IMG/VR virus record: IMGVR_UViG_3300011113_000409
Span: 1-34,647 of that record
Reading direction: 5' to 3' (one strand)
DNA: 34,647 nt
DNA from: a virus
The notes under the pieces were generated by a model. It made no database searches. It was not told the DNA's origin and worked only from the letters and a program-made list of their open reading frames with translations. The translations under genes and the position numbers were made by a program. Of this stretch, positions 32,250 through 34,647 are shown one piece after another; position 1 is the stretch's first letter, and every line of letters starts with the position of its first letter.

Positions 32250-33365
32250 TTACCCAAATAGGGATTCTAATGTATTTTTCTTTTCAGTTGACCATCCTAT
32301 AGTATCTAGGATTGTAGTCAATGGATCTATAAAAGATTTTTCAAATTGCATTTTGTAATCAATAAATTCATGCAATCCAAATTCTTTTGGTAAAATATTT
32401 GGAAAAGAAATAATTTGATCTTCACCACGAATACCACCAAGTGGATTTGGTTTCTTCAAATGAAGATACTTGATCTTATCTCCTTCAATTATTTTTTTGT
32501 ACTTTTTATTAATTTTATATTTTTCGATATAGTGGTTGTAAATCAAAGAACCTTTTACAGCAATTGGTGTCGATTTCTTATAGATTGTAGCACGATCAGC
32601 ATACTTATCCATACCATTTACACTACGAGGAAATGCAATTTCCTCTGGACTTAAGGAAAAGAATTGCTTTTTACATTTTTCAACAAAAGTAACCATATCA
32701 CTCTCATTGCCATTCATTGTAATATGAATTGCATCTTTGAGATATTTTCTAACACATTCTGGTGTTGAACTACGAGTAGTTTCAATTCCCATAATCTTAA
32801 GTTTTGGTTCTACATATCGAACACCTTCAGAGTCCCATACATTAAGCATGTATCTTTTCTTTGCAGTCCAAATTCCCTTGTCTGCAATAACTTCTCGACC
32901 CATCTGCATCTTATTCTCATAAGCATTCATGATGGAGGCAAGTTCTTTAAACTTTTTGTCGATGAACGGCAAGATTGCGTCGATTGAAGATTTATCGATA
33001 AAATTTACAATCTTGGTTTTATCAGTCGTATTTGGCATTACTTTTTGTACAAGTGGTCCAAGATTCAAATAAACAGAGTCAGTATCAGATGCGATCACAT
33101 AATCAATATCTTTAGTTCCGACAATCTTGTTTAAATAATTATTTAGTTCTTGACCAATCCATTGAATAGACAACTGACCCGACAGAGTGATTGCCTCTGC
33201 GAGTTCAGTTGAATAATATCTAAAATATTCGTTTCCAATTGCCCCGTAAGCAGAATTCAATTGAATTTTTCTTACTAACTGGAAATTATGGTATTTGGAA
33301 ATTTCTAATTCATATTGTTTACGGAGAGATAGCAATTCTTCCGTAGATAACTTTGAATAATTCAT
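32250..33365 (-). CDS. 43: DNA polymerase gp43, C-terminal part of a split family B polymerase (371 aa)
   Basis: This covers only the fingers/palm end and thumb of a T4-type polymerase. Motif B is [20 protein letters not shown] (about residues 32-50), motif C is [10 protein letters not shown], then [10 protein letters not shown] (KKRY motif) and [14 protein letters not shown]. It ends ESLFG, like the clamp-binding SLDFLFG tail of T4 gp43. The 3'-5' exonuclease and motif A (the first catalytic Asp) are absent, and the ORF begins cleanly with its own start, so the missing part must be a separate gene outside the window. A promoter (TTGACT-N16-TACAAT) sits directly before its ATG, supporting expression as a separate subunit. 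A stop lies upstream in the 119-aa gene, so a single frameshift is not the explanation. Confidence 0.9.
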   Translation of the reverse strand: MNYSKLSTEELLSLRKQYELEISKYHNFQLVRKIQLNSAYGAIGNEYFRYYSTELAEAITLSGQLSIQWIGQELNNYLNKIVGTKDIDYVIASDTDSVYLNLGPLVQKVMPNTTDKTKIVNFIDKSSIDAILPFIDKKFKELASIMNAYENKMQMGREVIADKGIWTAKKRYMLNVWDSEGVRYVEPKLKIMGIETTRSSTPECVRKYLKDAIHITMNGNESDMVTFVEKCKKQFFSLSPEEIAFPRSVNGMDKYADRATIYKKSTPIAVKGSLIYNHYIEKYKINKKYKKIIEGDKIKYLHLKKPNPLGGIRGEDQIISFPNILPKEFGLHEFIDYKMQFEKSFIDPLTTILDTIGWSTEKKNTLESLFG

Positions 33366-33372
33366 AAGTCAC

Positions 33373-33400
33373 ATTGTATCAAAAATTAATGAAGAGTCAA
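33373..33400 (-). promoter_or_regulatory. Sigma70-like promoter for split polymerase gene
   Basis: On the minus strand TTGACT (33400-33395), 16-base spacer, TACAAT (33378-33373). The expected start is about 33366, one base before the ATG. There is no Shine-Dalgarno, so the mRNA is predicted leaderless. It overlaps the 3' end of the preceding gene. Confidence 0.65.
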
Positions 33401-33745
33401 GAGATACTTTGTTGTATTGATGATTGCTAGCATCTCATCACGAATATTTAAAAGATCAGAGTCTTTATCTTCAGACAAACTCTGTGGTAATTCATTGAGC
33501 AAAAAGTTTTCAAAATACTTCAAAACGGGCATTGGATGTGCAGCTTCATATCCGAGTAACTCAATTGTTCTATTTTGTTCAGTATCCTTACCATACTTGC
33601 CCATGTAAGTTTCAACAAAAGAGTCAATTAGTGGATCTAGTGCTTCGTATGCTTTTCCAAGTGCTTTATGTTCAGCAAAGGAAGGTGTTTGCCAGTGATG
33701 AATTCTTAATTGATTTTGAAGGGTTAAAAACTTTTCGATATGCAT
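33386..33745 (-). CDS. Small helical phage protein, Dps/ferritin-like bundle (119 aa)
   Basis: The N-terminal helix NQLRIHHWQTPSFAEHKALG and the next (YEALDPLIDSFVETYMG) resemble Dps proteins (HWxxxGPxFxxxHxxxxxxY, then DxxxExxx). The pattern matches a small phage family I believe is DUF5856. It probably forms a four-helix bundle; whether it binds iron cannot be told. AGGAG precedes its ATG. In the early replication operon it may be a structural or regulatory accessory protein. Confidence 0.8.
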   Translation of the reverse strand: MHIEKFLTLQNQLRIHHWQTPSFAEHKALGKAYEALDPLIDSFVETYMGKYGKDTEQNRTIELLGYEAAHPMPVLKYFENFLLNELPQSLSEDKDSDLLNIRDEMLAIINTTKYLLTLH

Positions 33746-33761
33746 ATTATTCTCCTATACT

Positions 33762-34007
33762 TTATATAGAAGACTTCCAAACACCATCTAGAATGACTCC
33801 ATAATCTGGAACATCATCTGGAGATACCTTTTCTACGCTGTAACATTGACTAATTTTCATCGCAGTCCTGAGTCTATTTAATATTTCACATTCAGTAACT
33901 GCATTTGATTTCTTCTTGAATACAAGAATACCCTTACGGGGTTCTCCCGAAGGGTCTTTAATATTATCAGAAACAAAGTTTTTGGTTCCAGTTACAATTC
34001 CGTACAT
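33762..34007 (-). CDS. Small early hypothetical protein (81 aa)
   Basis: Unrecognised alpha/beta protein (MYGIVTGTKNFV, KGILVFKKKSNAVTECEIL). The start at 34007 forms a TAATG overlap with the preceding gene's stop and has GGGATGG upstream, which is better spaced than the ATG at 34016. It is probably part of a cluster of early takeover genes. Confidence 0.7.
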   Translation of the reverse strand: MYGIVTGTKNFVSDNIKDPSGEPRKGILVFKKKSNAVTECEILNRLRTAMKISQCYSVEKVSPDDVPDYGVILDGVWKSSI

Positions 34008-34270
34008 TAAAACCATCCCTTTTTCTTCTCAGGACAATTGAAGACGATACAAGAAGGTCGAGTCCATTCGTAGCGCATTACCCCATAGTAGTCTAGAACC
34101 ACTACACGACACACATACATTGGCATGACAATTGTTCCACTCTCCCATTGCTTTTTAAAGAGATCAGACAACTTACTGATTTCTTCCTCGTCATCGCCCG
34201 TGTATTCAGAGTCGATATGGATCAGGAACTTCAGGTTGCTCATTTCTTGTTTCTTTTGTGCTTCAGTCAT
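34007..34270 (-). CDS. Small early hypothetical protein (87 aa)
   Basis: Unrecognised. An acidic N-terminal half (HIDSEYTGDDEEEISKLSD) is followed by a strand-rich half with two Cys (MYVCRVVVLDYYGV, SCIVFNCPEKKKGW). The start at 34270 gives ATGA overlap with the preceding gene. No motif identifies a function. Confidence 0.7.
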   Translation of the reverse strand: MTEAQKKQEMSNLKFLIHIDSEYTGDDEEEISKLSDLFKKQWESGTIVMPMYVCRVVVLDYYGVMRYEWTRPSCIVFNCPEKKKGWF

Positions 34271-34563
34271 ACCACTATCCATCCCTTCTCTTTGGTCAGG
34301 TACTTGAACAGTTCTCTTCCTACTGGGCGACTCATCGTTCTGAACTCACCTCTCCTCAATGTGATCTGTGGAAACTTCATCACATATTCATCATCTCCGT
34401 ATCCTGGGATGATTGTGACTCCAACCATATCGGTATCAACATCATCAGACCAACAGAAATGGACTTCGTCAAGGGATGGGAGATGTCTCACAACACACGA
34501 CTTTTCCCAATTCAATTCCAACGGAGATGTATCTGGAATGTATGGATCACCGTAGCGTTTCAT
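34267..34563 (-). CDS. Small early hypothetical protein (98 aa)
   Basis: Unrecognised. A Trp/Asp-rich beta-type protein (CVVRHLPSLDEVHFCWSDD, MVGVTIIPGYGDDEYVM) ending in a basic helix and the hydrophobic IVV. GGAG lies nine bases before the ATG. The ATG overlaps the stop of the preceding PEP-CTERM-tailed gene (ATGA), so the two are translationally coupled. Confidence 0.7.
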   Translation of the reverse strand: MKRYGDPYIPDTSPLELNWEKSCVVRHLPSLDEVHFCWSDDVDTDMVGVTIIPGYGDDEYVMKFPQITLRRGEFRTMSRPVGRELFKYLTKEKGWIVV

Positions 34564-34647
34564 CGTCTTCTCCGAACACCAATCATACCAGCAATCCCGA
34601 TCAGCGCAAGTGCCGATGGTACAGGAACAACCGTGTAGTCGATGTTG
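34560..34647 (-). CDS. Partial gene: PEP-CTERM-type C-terminus
   Basis: Only the last 28 codons lie in the window; the gene continues beyond the right edge. The end reads VPVPSALALIGIAGM, then IGV and four Arg before the stop. This has the three parts of a PEP-CTERM sorting signal: a VPxP motif, a short hydrophobic helix of about 14 residues and a terminal Arg cluster. Such tails are recognised by exosortases in many planctomycetes, Verrucomicrobia and Gram-negatives that export to the surface. Its stop overlaps the next phage gene's start, so it belongs to the phage operon. The rest of the protein is unknown. A chance hydrophobic tail is the main alternative. Confidence 0.6.
   Translation of the reverse strand, partial: NIDYTVVPVPSALALIGIAGMIGVRRRR

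Noticed and set aside
34007-34647. Chance that the right end is host chromosome because of the PEP-CTERM tail
   Set aside because: The partial gene's stop overlaps the start of the next gene in a continuous coupled operon that leads into the phage replication genes.

Overview
The window is part of a T4-like tailed-phage (myovirus) genome, not host chromosome. The right third carries a collinear T4-type replication block on the minus strand: the C-terminal part of DNA polymerase gp43, UvsX recombinase, gp41 helicase and gp61 primase, then ThyX and a class II (B12-dependent) ribonucleotide reductase. TATAAATA elements of the T4 late-promoter type precede several genes, and short operon overlaps (ATGA, TAATG) are everywhere. 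No rRNA, tRNA, CRISPR array or transposase was seen. The host is not proven. Two genes carry signatures common in planctomycetes and related bacteria: a secreted dockerin-like beta-helix protein, and a partial gene ending in a PEP-CTERM-type tail. A planctomycete-like host is therefore a reasonable guess.

Layout. (1) 1-2760: repeat-rich left edge and three proteins with T4-like capsid-targeting N-termini (MIKFKQLLES, MKSFNKFIKS, MKKFKQLLEF). (2) 2781-6725: a compositionally distinct, GC-richer block with a divergent pair, a MoxR/CobS-like AAA+ ATPase (-) and a large HEVGH metalloprotease-VWA protein (+), on either side of a 151-bp control region. (3) 6886-11539: two small divergent genes, then a plus-strand run with a 52-aa protein, a GH24 lysozyme-LysM protein, small proteins, a zinc ribbon protein, a PD-(D/E)XK exonuclease and a small HTH-like protein. 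(4) 11588-20294: a long plus-strand late operon. It holds a 1016-aa polyprotein (NMNAT-like domain, putative nuclease modules, HNH end), a 544-aa modular basic protein, a KxDG nucleotidyltransferase-like protein and a probable lysis/envelope trio. (5) 20284-22749: an antisense RuvC-like resolvase and two Ala/Gly/Pro-rich proteins with capsid-targeting-like N-termini. (6) 22788-25597: a (beta/alpha)-type putative glycosidase and the dockerin/beta-helix exoprotein, both minus strand. (7) 25686-34647: the minus-strand replication and nucleotide-metabolism operon, led by small early genes and the PEP-CTERM tail.

How it fits together. The right block makes DNA (split polymerase, recombinase, helicase, primase) and precursors (RNR, ThyX). 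The AAA+/VWA pair resembles the CobS/CobT-like or MoxR/VWA genes of marine T4-like phages and may support cobalamin metabolism or act as a remodelling machine. The plus-strand late genes look like internal virion proteins. Many begin with a short leader ending in (L/I)xE, and the largest contain further such sites between domains. This suggests packaging into the prohead, processing by the prohead protease and delivery into the host. Several promoters of both sigma70-like and late type place the predicted transcription start on or within a few bases of the ATG, so leaderless mRNAs appear common here.
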